Below are positions 42,070 through 51,251 of a stretch of 64,000 bases of DNA, piece by piece. Numbering within the stretch: the first letter of the stretch is position 1; each line of letters opens with the position of its first letter. Made by a program: the position numbers and the translations under genes. Source of the DNA: Sphingorhabdus profundilacus (lineage in GTDB: Bacteria; Pseudomonadota; Alphaproteobacteria; Sphingomonadales; Sphingomonadaceae); the NCBI RefSeq assembly GCF_009769755.1, contig NZ_SDWJ01000001.1, forward strand, positions 372,001 through 436,000, written 5' to 3'. Below the pieces are notes generated by a model. The model worked only from the letters and a program-made list of their open reading frames with translations. It was not told where the DNA came from and searched no databases.

Positions 42070-43893
42070 ATGACTGAACTCTCCCGCATCCGTAACTTTT
42101 CTATCATTGCCCATATCGACCATGGCAAATCGACGTTGGCCGACCGGCTGATCCAGCAGACAGGCGGGCTTTCCGACCGCGAGATGTCGGGGCAGGGGCA
42201 GGTGCTCGACAATATGGAGATCGAGAAAGAGCGCGGCATCACCATCAAGGCGCAGACGGTAAGGCTCGCCTATACCGCCGCCGACGGCCTCGAATATGAG
42301 CTTAACCTGATGGACACGCCGGGCCATGTCGACTTCGCCTATGAAGTATCGCGCAGCCTTGCCGCGTGCGAAGGCGCGTTGCTGGTCGTCGACGCGGCGC
42401 AAGGGGTGGAGGCGCAGACGCTCGCCAATGTGTACCAGTCAATCGAGCATGACCATGAAATCGTGCCGGTCATCAACAAGATCGACCTGCCCGCGGCAGA
42501 GGTCGACAAGGTCAAGGCAGAGATTGAGGAAATCATCGGGCTTCCCGCCGACAACGCCGTGCTGACTTCGGCCAAATCCGGCATCGGCATTGCCGAAGTG
42601 CTGGAGGCCATCGTCACCCGCATTCCGCCGCCCAAGGGCGACCGCAGCGCGCCGTTGAAGGCGATGCTGGTCGATTCATGGTACGACCCCTATCTCGGCG
42701 TCGTCATCCTGATCCGCGTCATCGACGGCGTGATCAAAAAGGGCCAGGAAATCCAGTTCATGGCGGCGGGCACCAAGCATCTGGTCGACCGCGTCGGCTG
42801 TATGCGGCCAAAGCTCGAGATCCTGACCGAAATCGCCGCGGGCGAAGTCGGCATCATCACCGCGCAGATCAAGGAAGTCGCGCAGACCCGCGTCGGCGAC
42901 ACCATCACCGATGCCAAGCGCCCCGCCGCGCAGCCGCTGCCCGGGTTCAAGGAAGTGCAGCCGGTCGTCTTCTGCGGCCTGTTCCCCACCGACGCGGCGG
43001 ACTTTGAAAAGCTGCGCGAAAGCATCAGCAAGCTGCGCCTTAACGACGCGTCGTTCAGTTTCGAGACCGAGAGCAGCGCCGCGCTTGGCTTCGGCTTCCG
43101 CTGCGGCTTTCTGGGGCTGCTCCATCTGGAGATCATTCAGGAACGCCTGACCCGCGAATTCGACCTCGACCTGATCACCACCGCGCCGTCGGTGGTCTAC
43201 AAGCTGCAGCTATCGCGGTCTAAAACCGAGGATGCGCGCAGCATGGAGCTGCACAACCCCGCCGACATGCCCGACATCAACCGCATTGACGAGATCCAGG
43301 AGCCGTGGATCGAGGCGACCATCTATTGCCCCGACGAATATCTCGGCTCCATCCTGAAACTCTGTCAGGACCGGCGCGGGGTGCAGAAACAGCTCACCTA
43401 TGTCGGCGGCCGGGCGCAGCTGGTCTATGAACTGCCGCTCAACGAAGTGGTGTTCGATTTCTACGACCGGTTAAAGAGCATTTCGCGGGGCTATGCCTCG
43501 TTCGATTACCACCAGATCGGGCACCGCGAAGGCGATCTTGTAAAGATGAGCATCCTCGTCAACGGCGACGCGGTCGACGCGCTCAGCATGATCGTCCACC
43601 GCGGCACCGCCGAAGCCCGCGGCCGCGGCATGTGCGAACGCCTAAAAGACCTGATCCCCCGTCACCTGTTCAAAATCCCCATCCAGGCAGCGATCGGCGG
43701 CAAAGTCATCGCCCGCGAAACCATCGCCGCGATGCGTAAGGACGTGACGGCCAAGTGCTACGGCGGCGATATTTCGCGCAAGAAGAAGCTGCTGGAGAAG
43801 CAGAAGAAGGGCAAGGCGCGGATGCGGGAGTATGGGAATGTGAGCATCCCGCAGGAGGCGTTTATTGCGGCGTTGAGGATGGGGGAGGAGTAG
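42070..43893 (+). CDS. lepA: Elongation factor 4
   Basis: A 607-residue translational GTPase that back-translocates stalled ribosomes and aids 30S assembly. The G1 motif is in [20 protein letters not shown]. The DTPGH (G3) and NKIDLP (G4) motifs follow, then domains II and III and an EF4-specific C-terminal end with [18 protein letters not shown]. The start at 42070 ([20 protein letters not shown]) is the family start; the upstream 12 codons are not. The synonymous positions are very GC-rich, contrasting with the islet just before and the peptide gene after. Confidence 0.97.
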   Translation: MTELSRIRNFSIIAHIDHGKSTLADRLIQQTGGLSDREMSGQGQVLDNMEIEKERGITIKAQTVRLAYTAADGLEYELNLMDTPGHVDFAYEVSRSLAACEGALLVVDAAQGVEAQTLANVYQSIEHDHEIVPVINKIDLPAAEVDKVKAEIEEIIGLPADNAVLTSAKSGIGIAEVLEAIVTRIPPPKGDRSAPLKAMLVDSWYDPYLGVVILIRVIDGVIKKGQEIQFMAAGTKHLVDRVGCMRPKLEILTEIAAGEVGIITAQIKEVAQTRVGDTITDAKRPAAQPLPGFKEVQPVVFCGLFPTDAADFEKLRESISKLRLNDASFSFETESSAALGFGFRCGFLGLLHLEIIQERLTREFDLDLITTAPSVVYKLQLSRSKTEDARSMELHNPADMPDINRIDEIQEPWIEATIYCPDEYLGSILKLCQDRRGVQKQLTYVGGRAQLVYELPLNEVVFDFYDRLKSISRGYASFDYHQIGHREGDLVKMSILVNGDAVDALSMIVHRGTAEARGRGMCERLKDLIPRHLFKIPIQAAIGGKVIARETIAAMRKDVTAKCYGGDISRKKKLLEKQKKGKARMREYGNVSIPQEAFIAALRMGEE

Positions 43894-43993
43894 CCCCCGG
43901 CGGCGGGTGCGACATGACAGATTGTATGCAACAGGCCGTGTTTCGAAAAGCGCCCTCCACGTCAATGGAAATATACGCAACCCATAACTCGTA

Positions 43994-44013
43994 GGATAGG
44001 AAAAATCCTATCT
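43994..44013. terminator. Hairpin after lepA
   Basis: GATAGG (43994-44001 region) and CCTATC around an A-rich loop form a short perfect stem in an AT-rich stretch followed by TTTT-containing sequence. This could end the lepA transcript and insulate the peptide gene. The 243-bp gap 43894-44136 shows no further gene. Confidence 0.4.
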
Positions 44014-44071
44014 ATATCTTTTATTTATCAGATTCTTAGGGGAATCCTTGCTTGGCAGTCGCGTAAACATA

Positions 44072-44101
44072 TTGACACTATGTATATCGTAAAGCTATCG
44101 C
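44072..44101 (+). promoter_or_regulatory. Candidate promoter of the peptide gene
   Basis: A consensus -35 TTGACA (44072-44077) is followed at 17-18 bp by TATCG-like bases (44095-44101) as a weak -10. A ribosome site AAAGG (44124-44128) stands 8 bases before the ATG at 44137. The -10 is imperfect, so this is a guess, but the peptide gene would need its own start since lepA is terminated before it. Confidence 0.35.
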
Positions 44102-44136
44102 CTTCAATGCGACCTGAATACTGAAAGGTTATTAAA

Positions 44137-44331
44137 ATGATACCCGTGAATAAGATTGAAGAATTGAACTTTGCAGAAATCGAACAAGTCGACGGTGCAT
44201 TAAGCTTGCAAAATGTTGCAGTTATCGCCCAGCAAATGACGAGCAATATTACCGAATCCATAGTTTCGCCAGCAACAGGTATTCCAAAATTGATACATAA
44301 TATCAACTATCTGATTAACTTCTATTCATAA
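44137..44331 (+). CDS. Candidate double-glycine-type leader peptide (microcin/bacteriocin precursor)
   Basis: A 64-residue peptide. The first 21 residues (MIPVNKIEELNFAEIEQVDG-A) fit the double-glycine leader consensus: Leu at -12, Glu at -8, Ile at -7, Val at -4, Gly at -2 and Ala at -1. Predicted cleavage leaves a 43-residue core (LSLQNVAVIAQQMTSNITES to INYLINFYS), nearly uncharged, rich in Ile and Asn, with no cysteine. It is followed 149 bp downstream by an HlyD-type adaptor and a C39-peptidase ABC exporter, the machinery that cleaves and secretes such leaders. The gene is far more AT-rich than its surroundings, a sign of transfer. The activity (bacteriocin or signal) is unknown; no immunity gene is recognised. 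Confidence 0.72.
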   Translation: MIPVNKIEELNFAEIEQVDGALSLQNVAVIAQQMTSNITESIVSPATGIPKLIHNINYLINFYS

Positions 44332-44417
44332 AGCAACGCTTTGTTATGTATAGAATTTTGGCTTGGTGATGTGAGCTAATTTAGGTAATCATCAACCACC
44401 AAAGTCTCCATGTGAGA

Positions 44418-44445
44418 TGGGCGGTCACTTAAATGTGGCCGCCCA
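44418..44445 (+). terminator. Attenuator-like hairpin between peptide and exporter genes
   Basis: TGGGCGGTCAC (44418-44428) pairs with GTGGCCGCCCA (44435-44445) with a single G-U wobble around the loop TTAAAT: a strong 11-bp stem with no U-run after it. Placed between the peptide gene and the exporter genes, it could terminate partially or stabilise the peptide mRNA, giving more peptide than transporter. Confidence 0.55.
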
Positions 44446-44480
44446 ATAGCTGTTATGCATGACATCTTGCGCCAAGCTAT

Positions 44481-45704
44481 ATGTTCCGTCCTGAAGCCCT
44501 GTCCTATCGCGCTGACCGTCTTTCGGGCGACGTTGCGCTTGCGGTGCCGTTGGCGTGGCAAAGCATTGGTTATCTGATCTTTGCCGGGGTGGTGGCGGCG
44601 GTCATATTTCTTTCCTTTGCCGGTTACGCCCGCGTCGAAGTGGCAACCGGCTCTATCGTTCCGGACAAGGGCGTTTCTGCCATACAGCCCACGCGCAACG
44701 GCGTCGTCGCTGCGCTTTGGGTGAAAGACGGGCAGAATGTGCCTGCCGGGGCTGAATTGGCGACGATCCGGTCTGAAGAAGAGGGCGCGGCCAACATGTC
44801 CCCCGCTGCCCAGATCGAAGCCGCCGTTGGTCATCAGGATGCCAGCCTTGTCAGCCAAATAGCCGCTTCTTCGGCTTCTGCCAATGCCCAATTGCGGCAA
44901 TTGGCGGCGCAACGGATCGGGCTGATCGGCGAAATCGGTCAATTGCAGTCGCAAATCGCGCTGCAACGCAGTCTGATCGTGTCGGCGCAGAAAGATTATG
45001 ACCGCGTCCGCGTCGTTGCCGAGCGCGGTTTTATCAGCCTGCGCGATTTGCAGGCGCGTGAAGAGACCTTGCTCGGCCGCCAGCAAGGCCTGTCGCAGCT
45101 CACCCAATCGCTAGCGGTCAAGCAGGCGGCTTTGACCGAAGCAGATCGTTCGGGCGCCCAGATTATCGCCCAGGCACAGGCCCAAAATGCAGGCCTATCC
45201 GCCGCGCGGGCCGAAGTGGCGCAGCAGGCCGCCAATGCGGCAGGATCGCGCGCTTATGTCTTGCGTGCGCCTGTGGCGGGGCGGGTAACGGCGTTGACCG
45301 CACGGGTAGGACAATCGGTCAATCCGCAATCACCCGTCATGACGATCGTGCCCGCGGGGTCGGTTTTGCAGGCCGAGCTCGCCATTCCCGGGACGGCCAT
45401 CGGCTTTATCCGGCCTGGGCAGGTGGTCCGGTTGGCCATTGACGCCTTTCCCTTTCAGCGATTTGGTACGATAAAAGGCCGTATAAGGACCGTGGCGTCC
45501 AGCGCAGTAAGCGCAAGGACAGGTGATGGCGGAACCATCGCGGTATATCCGGTCATCATAACGCTGGACCAAAGCTATCTTATGGCGTTTGGGCGTCGGC
45601 AACCGCTGGTTCCGGGAATGTCCTTGACGGCGCGCATTGTGACCGAAAAACAGTCGTTGCTGACATGGTTGTTTGAACCCTTATTTGCCGTGCGAAACCG
45701 GTAA
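44481..45704 (+). CDS. HlyD-family export adaptor (periplasmic membrane fusion protein)
   Basis: A 407-residue membrane fusion protein. One transmembrane helix near residues 28-48 (IGYLIFAGVVAAVIFLSFAG) is followed by a biotinyl-lipoyl-like region split around a long coiled coil (about residues 115-260, Gln/Ala-rich). The second lipoyl half and the beta-barrel, with ...YVLRAPVAGRVTALTARVGQ and LVPGMSLTARIV, follow. This is the CvaA/HlyD type that bridges an ABC exporter to a TolC channel. The stop abuts the ABC exporter gene with no gap. No ribosome site precedes the ATG, so translation may depend on upstream structure. No TolC gene is in the window. Confidence 0.85.
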   Translation: MFRPEALSYRADRLSGDVALAVPLAWQSIGYLIFAGVVAAVIFLSFAGYARVEVATGSIVPDKGVSAIQPTRNGVVAALWVKDGQNVPAGAELATIRSEEEGAANMSPAAQIEAAVGHQDASLVSQIAASSASANAQLRQLAAQRIGLIGEIGQLQSQIALQRSLIVSAQKDYDRVRVVAERGFISLRDLQAREETLLGRQQGLSQLTQSLAVKQAALTEADRSGAQIIAQAQAQNAGLSAARAEVAQQAANAAGSRAYVLRAPVAGRVTALTARVGQSVNPQSPVMTIVPAGSVLQAELAIPGTAIGFIRPGQVVRLAIDAFPFQRFGTIKGRIRTVASSAVSARTGDGGTIAVYPVIITLDQSYLMAFGRRQPLVPGMSLTARIVTEKQSLLTWLFEPLFAVRNR

Positions 45705-47852
45705 ATGGCGATGTTGGATATCGGGTTTTTCAGCCGTTCGAAAATCAGGCTCGTTCGGCAGACCGAGGTCGCCGAATGCGGCCTTGCTTCGCTCACCATG
45801 GTTGCCAATTTCCACGGGCTTGATGTCGACCTTGGCACCATGCGTCGCCGCTTTGCCCCCAGTTTGCGTGGGGCCGCGCTTCGTTCGTTGATCGGGCTGG
45901 CAGACCGGATCGGGCTGACGCCGCGTGCGGTTAAATTGCCGCTTACCGAGCTTGCCAATCTTCACGTTCCGGCGGTGCTGCATTGGGACATGAACCATTA
46001 TGTCGTGCTGGAACGGGTGAAGGGCGACAAGGCGCTGATCCACAATCCGGACGGGCGTTCGATATGGCTGCCCTTGGCCGAGGTTTCGAACCATTTCACT
46101 GGCGTTGCGCTTGAATTGCGGCCCAGCAACAATTTCGAAACCGGGAAACAGCGCGAACGACTTCGGCTGTCGCAGCTTTGGCACCGGATGACCGGAATGA
46201 AGCGGGCACTGGTGCAGATATTGGTGCTCAGCCTGGTGCTGCAGGCCTTTGTTCTTGCCTCACCTTATTATATGCAGATCGCGGTTGATAACGCACTGCC
46301 TGCGCTTGACCATGATCTGCTGACCGTGCTGGCTATCGGCTTTGGGCTGTTCACCCTCATCAATGCAGGCGCGTCGCTATTGCGGTCTTTTGTACTGATG
46401 GTGGCCGGAACATCGCTTGGCTTTGGCCTTGCGTCCAATGTGGCCCGCCGGCTTTTCCGCTTGCCGATTGACTGGTTTGAAAAGCGGCACACCGGCGACA
46501 TATTGTCCCGTTTCCAATCGATAACGCCGATACAGAATATGCTTACCCAAGGGGCGGTGGCGGCGTTGGTCGATGGGGTCATGGCGCTTTTAACATTGGC
46601 ATTGATGTTCTGGTACAGCCCGATGCTGGCGCTCGTCGCGGTGGTGGCGTTCCTATTGTACGGCGCGTCGCGGCTTATCTCCTTCTCCTTCGAACGCGAG
46701 GCGCAGGAGGCGGCGATTGTAACGGGCGGCAAGGAACAGTCGACCATGATCGAAACCTTGCGTGGCATGACGACATTAAGGTTATTTGGCCGCGAAACAT
46801 TACGCCACGCCTTTTGGCAGACGCGCTTGACCGACGCGGTAAACGCAGATGTGCGGGTGGCGCGGATCGGCATTTGGCAATCGACCGCCAATTCTGTGAT
46901 TTTTGGCATCGAAAACATCGTTACGGTCTGGCTCGCGGTCGGGTTTGTAATGGACGGCGCGGGGTTCAGCGTCGGTATGGTCTTTGCTTACACCGCGTAT
47001 AAAGCGCAATTCATTCAGAAGTCGGCGGCGTTGATCGATCAGGCCATTGCGTTCAAAATGCTTGGCCTGCATCTGGAACGACTGTCTGACATTGCCCTGT
47101 CGCCCGAAGATAAAAGCTTTGGTGCAGGTGCCGATATCGAAACCGAACTTAAAGGCAAGATCGAGCTGCGCGACATATATTACCGCTATTCGCCGACCGA
47201 CCCGCTCGTTCTTGACGGCGTGAACATGACGGTGGAGCCAGGTGAGCATGTCGCCATTACCGGGCCGTCGGGTGGCGGGAAATCCACCATGGTCAAATTG
47301 CTGCTCGGCTTGGTCGAACCCGAAAGCGGTCAGGTGCTGGTCGATGGTCTGCCGATGGATCGATTTGGCTATAAAAGCTTCCATGAACAAGTCGCCGCGG
47401 TGCTGCAGTCCGACAGCCTGTTTGCCGGTTCCCTGGCCGAAAATATCGCGCTGTTTGACGAAAGCGTCGATATGGAACGCGTGGTCGCCTCCGCCACGGC
47501 CGCATCGATCCACGACGATATCAAAGCTATGCCGATGCAATATGAAACTTTGGTCGGCGACATGGGGTCCACCCTATCCGGCGGGCAGAAACAGCGCGTG
47601 TTGCTCGCCCGTGCCTTGTACCGGCAGCCCAAGATCCTCATCATGGACGAAGGCACCGCCCATCTGGACGCCGCCCACGAACGCGCGGTGAATGCCGCCA
47701 TCGGCGCCATGGGCATCACCCGCATCATCATCGCCCACCGCCGCGAAACCATCGAGGCGGCGGAACGGATAATGGTAATGGCAGGCGGGAAACTGATGGC
47801 GGTTGACCGGCAGGGGTCAGGTTTACCCAGCGCACCCCATAATCCTGCATGA
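45705..47852 (+). CDS. C39-peptidase ABC exporter (PCAT, CvaB-type)
   Basis: A 715-residue peptidase-containing ABC transporter. Residues ~1-130 are a C39 peptidase with the catalytic triad Cys25 (QTEVAECGLA), His98 (NHYVVLE) and Asp116 (HNPDGRS), with the oxyanion Gln19, so cleavage is likely functional. A six-helix membrane domain follows (about 165-440), then the ATPase domain with Walker A GPSGGGKST (about 520-527), signature LSGGQKQRVLLARAL (about 624) and ILIMDEGTAHLD. Such exporters cleave double-glycine leaders and secrete the core. Gene order peptide-HlyD-PCAT and lack of any other substrate point to the 44137 peptide as cargo. The gene starts one base after hlyD ends. Confidence 0.92.
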   Translation: MAMLDIGFFSRSKIRLVRQTEVAECGLASLTMVANFHGLDVDLGTMRRRFAPSLRGAALRSLIGLADRIGLTPRAVKLPLTELANLHVPAVLHWDMNHYVVLERVKGDKALIHNPDGRSIWLPLAEVSNHFTGVALELRPSNNFETGKQRERLRLSQLWHRMTGMKRALVQILVLSLVLQAFVLASPYYMQIAVDNALPALDHDLLTVLAIGFGLFTLINAGASLLRSFVLMVAGTSLGFGLASNVARRLFRLPIDWFEKRHTGDILSRFQSITPIQNMLTQGAVAALVDGVMALLTLALMFWYSPMLALVAVVAFLLYGASRLISFSFEREAQEAAIVTGGKEQSTMIETLRGMTTLRLFGRETLRHAFWQTRLTDAVNADVRVARIGIWQSTANSVIFGIENIVTVWLAVGFVMDGAGFSVGMVFAYTAYKAQFIQKSAALIDQAIAFKMLGLHLERLSDIALSPEDKSFGAGADIETELKGKIELRDIYYRYSPTDPLVLDGVNMTVEPGEHVAITGPSGGGKSTMVKLLLGLVEPESGQVLVDGLPMDRFGYKSFHEQVAAVLQSDSLFAGSLAENIALFDESVDMERVVASATAASIHDDIKAMPMQYETLVGDMGSTLSGGQKQRVLLARALYRQPKILIMDEGTAHLDAAHERAVNAAIGAMGITRIIIAHRRETIEAAERIMVMAGGKLMAVDRQGSGLPSAPHNPA

Positions 47853-47886
47853 CACGCGCCGCGCGCTCTGCTAGGCGCGCGCCATC

Positions 47887-49752
47887 ATGCTCAATTTGAA
47901 CGGTATCACCGTGCGCCTTGGCGGACGCACTATCCTTGACCGCGCCACGGCAGCCTTGCCTCCTTATGGGCGCGTGGGCCTGATCGGGCGCAATGGCGCG
48001 GGGAAGTCTACCTTGATGAAGGTGATGATCGGTTCGCTGGAGGCCGATGATGGTTCGCTCGAAATGCCCAAGGGCACGCGTATCGGCTATATCGCGCAGG
48101 AGGCTCCGGCCGGGGATTCGACGCCGTTCGACACCGTGCTTGCCGCCGATACCGAACGTGCGGCGCTGATGATCGAAAGCGAGCAGGAGGGTTTGGAGCC
48201 CGACCGCATGGCCGAGGTGCATGAACGGCTGATCGCTATCGACGCCTATACCGCCCCTGCGCGCGCATCGCGCATATTGGTGGGGCTTGGCTTTGATGAA
48301 GAGATGCAGGGCCGTCCGCTCGACAGTTTTTCGGGCGGGTGGAAAATGCGCGTGGCGCTGGCGTCTCTGCTGTTTTCGCAGCCGGACCTGCTGCTGCTCG
48401 ACGAACCGTCGAACCATTTGGACTTGGAAGCGACGCTGTGGCTGGAAAACTTCCTGAAGGGTTATCCCGCGATGATGGTCGTGATCAGCCATGAACGCGA
48501 CCTGCTCAACAATGTGGTCGACCATATCCTGCACCTCGAAAACGGGGAGGTGACCCTCTACGCCGGGGGCTATGACAGTTTCGAACGGCAACGCGCCGAA
48601 CGTGCGGCGCAGCTGGCGGCGGCAAAGGCGGCGCAGGATGCTCAGCGCGCCAAGTTGCAGGATTATATCGCGCGCAATTCCGCCCGGGCCTCTACCGCGA
48701 AACAGGCGCAGTCCAGAGCCAAGGCGCTGGCGCGGATGCAGCCGGTGCAGGCGATGGTCGATGACCCGACACTCAGCTTTGATTTTCCGAGCCCGGATGA
48801 GCTGAAGCCGCCTCTGGTCACGCTTGATCTGGCCAGTGTGGGCTACAGCGCGGGCAATCCGGTGCTGGAGCGGCTGAATTTGCGGATCGACCCCGATGAC
48901 CGGATCGCGCTTCTGGGGCGGAACGGCAACGGCAAGACGACTTTGGCGCGCCTGTTGGCGGCGCAGCTGACGCCGATGGACGGTGCGATGCAGTCGTCGG
49001 GCAAGATGCGCGTCGGCTATTTCACCCAATATCAGGTGGAGGAGCTGGACGGCGACGACACCCCGCTGGAGCATATGACCCGCCAGATGAAGGGGGCGAC
49101 CCCCGGCGCGGTGCGCGCGCAACTGGGGCGCTTCGGCTTTTCGGGTGCAAAGGCGACGACGAAAGTCGGCAAGCTGTCGGGCGGCGAACGCGCGCGGCTG
49201 GCGCTGGCGCTGATCACCCGCGATGCGCCGCATATGCTGATCCTCGACGAACCGACGAACCACTTGGACGTCGACGCACGCGAAGCGTTGGTGCAGGCGC
49301 TGAACGAATATGAAGGCACCGTCGTGCTGGTCAGCCATGACCGCCACATGCTGGAACTGACCGCCGACCGGCTGGTGCTGGTCGATGGCGGGACGGCGTC
49401 CGAATTTTCCGGCACGATCGAGGATTATACCGACTTCATCCTGGGCAAGGGTCCGGCGAAGGAGAAGGTGTCGAAGGCCGACCGCAAGGAAGACAAGAAA
49501 GCTGCCGCTGCGGCGCGTGAGGCGCAGGCCAAGCTGAAACGCGAGGTCAGCGACGCCGAGGCGGATCTCGCCAAGCTGGAGGTCGTCCTGTCCGCCATCG
49601 ACCGCGCAATGTTCGACCCCGCATCGGCGGCGAATGAATATAAGAACCTGACCATGGGCGAACTGTCCCAGCGCCGCGGCAAGATCGTCGCCGCGCAGGA
49701 AGCCGCCGAGGCCCGCTGGGTTGCGGCGAGCGAGGCTTTGGAGAAGGCTTGA
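47887..49752 (+). CDS. ABC-F family ATPase (EttA/YheS-like)
   Basis: A 621-residue twin-ATPase protein without membrane domains, of the ABC-F translation-factor family. Walker A motifs GRNGAGKST (near residue 38) and GRNGNGKTT are present, with signature SFSGGWKMRVALAS in the first domain and LSGGERARLALALI in the second, and both LDEPSNHLDLE and LDEPTNHLDVD. A ~70-residue charged C-terminal coiled coil follows. It resembles YheS/ABCF3-type rather than the Uup-like protein at 12991. It starts 34 bp after the exporter gene, but it is a core gene and probably independent of the microcin locus. Confidence 0.9.
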   Translation: MLNLNGITVRLGGRTILDRATAALPPYGRVGLIGRNGAGKSTLMKVMIGSLEADDGSLEMPKGTRIGYIAQEAPAGDSTPFDTVLAADTERAALMIESEQEGLEPDRMAEVHERLIAIDAYTAPARASRILVGLGFDEEMQGRPLDSFSGGWKMRVALASLLFSQPDLLLLDEPSNHLDLEATLWLENFLKGYPAMMVVISHERDLLNNVVDHILHLENGEVTLYAGGYDSFERQRAERAAQLAAAKAAQDAQRAKLQDYIARNSARASTAKQAQSRAKALARMQPVQAMVDDPTLSFDFPSPDELKPPLVTLDLASVGYSAGNPVLERLNLRIDPDDRIALLGRNGNGKTTLARLLAAQLTPMDGAMQSSGKMRVGYFTQYQVEELDGDDTPLEHMTRQMKGATPGAVRAQLGRFGFSGAKATTKVGKLSGGERARLALALITRDAPHMLILDEPTNHLDVDAREALVQALNEYEGTVVLVSHDRHMLELTADRLVLVDGGTASEFSGTIEDYTDFILGKGPAKEKVSKADRKEDKKAAAAAREAQAKLKREVSDAEADLAKLEVVLSAIDRAMFDPASAANEYKNLTMGELSQRRGKIVAAQEAAEARWVAASEALEKA

Positions 49753-50030
49753 GCGGGTGCGTCATGCGACCGGAAAGCCTGCTTTGATCTGAGATCAGGG
49801 CCCCTCTGATGCCCGGTGGAGTTTCGACCAAACTTACCGATGGTGGTGCCAGAAATGCTTGGGATATACGCATAACCTTGCCGCTTTCTTTCGTGCTGTC
49901 CGCAAAATGGCTTTGAACCCCGGCATGGATGTTCATGCGTTTTGGGACCAGTCGTTTTCCCGACACTTCGCTTGCCGCGAAAAAATATCTGGGATAGTCG
50001 GGGTTAAACCCGAGCAACCGAAAGTCCCCC

Positions 50031-51248
50031 ATGTCCGACGATAATCCGCTTCCTACCGGCTACCAGCTTTCGGCTTTGGACCCCACCTATCGCGAAACGC
50101 CGTGGGTGCCGCTCGACCGGTTACGCGCGGCGGATCCTGTGCATCATGACCAGCAATTGGGCCGCTATTTCCTGACGCGCGGCGCGGAAGTGTCCGAGCT
50201 GATCAAGAATCGCGAACTGAATGCCGACCCGCGCAAGGCCAATGACGGCAGTTTTTCCAAGACGTTGTACGGGAATAACAGCAAAGAGCTTTCGATCCTG
50301 ATGCTCGATGACCCTGAGCATAAGCGGCAGCGGACGTTGGTTCTGCAGGCGTTCAACAAGCGGTCGGTCGATGCGCTGCTGCCCCGGATCGAACAGATTG
50401 CGCGTGACCTGCTTGACGACATCGCCGCAGCGGATGGCGAGTTTGATTATGTTCAGCTTTTCGGATCGCCCCTGCCGACCACGGTGATGGCGGAATTGCT
50501 GGGGATCAACCCTGCTGACCGCAAGGATTTCCGCCGCTGGTCGCTGGGTTGTATGCAGGCGCTTAATCCCTTCCGCACGCCGGAGCAGACGGCGTTGTAT
50601 GAAGAGTCGACAACGGTGCTTGCCGATTATCTGGCGCGCGAGGTCGATCTGCGGCGGACCAACCCCAGCGATGACCTCATCACCCGATTGGCACAGGCCG
50701 AGGAGGCGGGCGATATGCTAACTACGCAGGATATTGTGCTGTTGATCCGCCTGCTGTTGATCGCGGGCAATTCGACCACGACCGACATGTTGGGGGCAGG
50801 GGTGGTGCAGTTGCTGAAAAACCCCGAACAGCTCGCCAAATTCCGCGCGCGCCCCGACCTGCATGACAATGCTATGGACGAAATCCTGCGTGTCGAACCG
50901 CCGGTCACGCAAGTGCTCCGCAGCGCGCATCAGGATATGCAGGTTGCCGACAAGCAGGTGAAGCAGGGCGACACCATCCACATGTCGCTCTTCGGCGTGC
51001 ATTTCGACCCGGACGTCAATCCCGACCCGCTGAAATTCGACATCGAGCGGCCCAATATCCAGCATTTCGCCTTTGGCGGCGGGGCGCATTATTGTCTTGG
51101 CGCAGGGCTGGGCAAGGCGCAGGCGAAGATTGCGCTGCCGATGCTGTTTGAACGCTTCCCCGATCTCGCTTTTGCACCCGGGCGCGAGGTAAAGCACAAG
51201 ATCGCGCCCGCCTTTAACGGCTATGGCGAGATTTGGCTGGTGAAGTAA
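50031..51248 (+). CDS. Cytochrome P450
   Basis: A 405-residue soluble bacterial P450 monooxygenase. The I-helix reads LLLIAGNSTTTDML (oxygen-binding, residues ~243-253), with Asn-Ser-Thr in place of the usual Gly/Ala-Gly-x-Glu/Asp-Thr, so the proton-relay acidic residue is replaced by Ser. The ExxR motif is Glu284-Arg287 (EILRVEPP) and the haem Cys355 is in FAFGGGAHYCLGAGL. No ferredoxin or reductase gene is adjacent. The substrate is unknown, but a lipid/steroid-like neighbour set follows. The 278-bp gap before it (49753-50030) has only a TGATCT-G-AGATCA palindrome (49785-49797). Confidence 0.92.
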   Translation: MSDDNPLPTGYQLSALDPTYRETPWVPLDRLRAADPVHHDQQLGRYFLTRGAEVSELIKNRELNADPRKANDGSFSKTLYGNNSKELSILMLDDPEHKRQRTLVLQAFNKRSVDALLPRIEQIARDLLDDIAAADGEFDYVQLFGSPLPTTVMAELLGINPADRKDFRRWSLGCMQALNPFRTPEQTALYEESTTVLADYLAREVDLRRTNPSDDLITRLAQAEEAGDMLTTQDIVLLIRLLLIAGNSTTTDMLGAGVVQLLKNPEQLAKFRARPDLHDNAMDEILRVEPPVTQVLRSAHQDMQVADKQVKQGDTIHMSLFGVHFDPDVNPDPLKFDIERPNIQHFAFGGGAHYCLGAGLGKAQAKIALPMLFERFPDLAFAPGREVKHKIAPAFNGYGEIWLVK

Positions 51249-51251
51249 CCG

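Noticed and set aside
47728-49347. 539-residue open frame on the minus strand
   Set aside because: Antisense to the second ABC-F gene and of the same shadow type; the plus-strand gene has full ABC motifs.
49859-50044. Small frame before the P450 gene
   Set aside because: No ribosome site and no coherent protein features; it overlaps the P450 start in another frame.
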